DNA of 6,203 nucleotides. It comes from Chrysiogenia bacterium (GTDB lineage Bacteria; JAGRBM01). The DNA lies in assembly GCA_020434085.1 (NCBI GenBank), contig JAGRBM010000291.1:1-6203 (forward strand). The letters run 5' to 3'. Under the pieces are notes generated by a model, which was not told where the DNA came from, did not search any database, and saw only the letters and a list, made by a program, of their open reading frames with translations. Every line of letters starts with the position of its first letter. The first letter of the stretch is position 1. The translations under genes and the position numbers were made by a program. Below are positions 5,389 through 6,203 of the stretch, piece by piece.

Positions 5389-6203
5389 TCAGCGGGTGCA
5401 CCGATGCCGGTACCAGGCCAGGTTCGAGCAGTACGTGCTGCGCGGGAAATAGGCGCCCATGTGCGCCGCCAGCGCGTCGCTGTCATTGGGATCGCCTTCA
5501 TAGAAGAGCGCGGCCTGTGCGAAATCAGGATTGGGGGTGAGCTGCCGCATCAGAATCAGCGGCGTGCTGCTGGCGTAGGGCATCCAGTTGTACTGGCAGC
5601 TACCCGTAGGCTTGCCGTTCTCCAGCGGGCTGCACAGCCCTGCGGGGCGGTCCGATTCGTTGGAGAAGACGATCGTGATCTGGTCGGTGCTGCCCGGATC
5701 GGGTTTGAACTGCCCGTCGTAGGCACAGCCCCACAGGTAGTTGATGTTGCTCATCTGGTGGACGCACACCGACCAGTAGCGAACCTGATCGTTCACTGGA
5801 TCAACGGCCTCGCCCTCCTCGGTCGCGGGGGTGCGCGGGGCCTTGATCCGCACGACCGCCAGATCGGTGTAGCGCCGGTCGGGATCGAGGAAGGTGCCGA
5901 TGTACTTGGTCGAGTAATTGAGATAGAAGCCCTCTTCGCCGTCGCCGGGAATCTGGTCGTCGGGCAGGATCGGAAAACCCTGGTCGATGATCTGTGCCAG
6001 CGAGGCGCCCACGAACCACTCGGGCGGGCTCTTGGGGTAGAAGCCCGGCACATCGACGCGCGGGGCATCGTAGATCACGGGCGCGCTGGTGTCGGTGAAC
6101 TCTTCGAGTGGCTCGAGAAAGGCCGGGTCCTGGCCCAGGATTTCGTAGTCGTCGGGCACGAGGGCGCAGATGTCCTCGTAGCTCGTCGGCGTCTGCGCGG
6201 TAA
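5389..6203 (-). CDS. cysteine-rich probable exported protein, unknown function (5' end outside window)
   Basis: The last 270 or so residues of a larger protein. The frame is open to the window edge, with the first whole codon at 6201, so the GTG at 6159 is unlikely to be the real start. Visible features are seven cysteines spread through the fragment, including CVHQMSNINYLWGC and the C-terminal YCSN and RCTR. The aromatic blocks RYWSVC, ITIVFSNES, NWMPYASS and LILMRQLTPNPDFAQA are also clear. Odd clustered cysteines with few lysines suggest an oxidising, extracytoplasmic location. The order 'YWS ... TI ... NWLP ... LxLRxxxP' loosely recalls the C-terminal part of DUF1214-type proteins; I hold this resemblance weakly. 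It converges on the regulator and ends just before a strong terminator. No catalytic motif is identifiable. Confidence 0.8.
   Translation of the reverse strand, partial: TAQTPTSYEDICALVPDDYEILGQDPAFLEPLEEFTDTSAPVIYDAPRVDVPGFYPKSPPEWFVGASLAQIIDQGFPILPDDQIPGDGEEGFYLNYSTKYIGTFLDPDRRYTDLAVVRIKAPRTPATEEGEAVDPVNDQVRYWSVCVHQMSNINYLWGCAYDGQFKPDPGSTDQITIVFSNESDRPAGLCSPLENGKPTGSCQYNWMPYASSTPLILMRQLTPNPDFAQAALFYEGDPNDSDALAAHMGAYFPRSTYCSNLAWYRHRCTR

Overview
This GC-rich window looks like a free-living Gram-negative bacterium. The guess of a myxobacterial or other deltaproteobacterial-type lineage rests only on the Leu-Gln-Ala-Cys lipoboxes, the NtrC-like regulator and the base composition, so it is tentative. 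I see no tRNA, rRNA, transposase or CRISPR array.

Left part (about 60-3514, minus strand): a tandem array of three paralogous secreted lipoproteins of 297-315 residues. In each the lipid-attachment cysteine is residue 25, and six further cysteines are conserved in the mature part. Each gene is followed by its own strong Rho-independent terminator, so each is probably a separate transcription unit. Upstream of the third gene lies what appears to be the decayed 3' end of a fourth copy, again followed by a hairpin terminator. Genes 1 and 3 resemble each other most. Gene 2 and the relic share a different C-terminal spacing, so the order A-B-A-B suggests duplication of a two-gene unit.

Middle (3515-3840): a non-coding divergent interval. 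It carries short repeats built on TGACTCA / TCAATCGG spaced by about whole helical turns, then a less GC-rich stretch with a probable -10 box for the plus-strand regulator.

Right-centre (3841-5283, plus strand): a full-length NtrC-type regulator with receiver, AAA+ and Fis-type helix-turn-helix domains. Its scaffold is intact but its key residues are not. The phospho-acceptor Asp is Ser, the conserved Thr is Ala and the conserved Lys is Arg. The GAFTGA loop is missing, the Walker B Glu is His and the sensor I Asn is Asp. It is probably a non-phosphorylated, sigma54-independent DNA-binding regulator. The neighbouring lipoprotein genes are possible targets, by position only.

Right end (5389-6203, minus strand): the 3' portion of a cysteine-rich, probably exported protein of unknown function. 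It converges on the regulator, with a terminator between them, and its start is outside the window.

The most interesting points are the multiply degenerate regulator, the array of six-cysteine lipoproteins with its relic, and the phased repeats between them.
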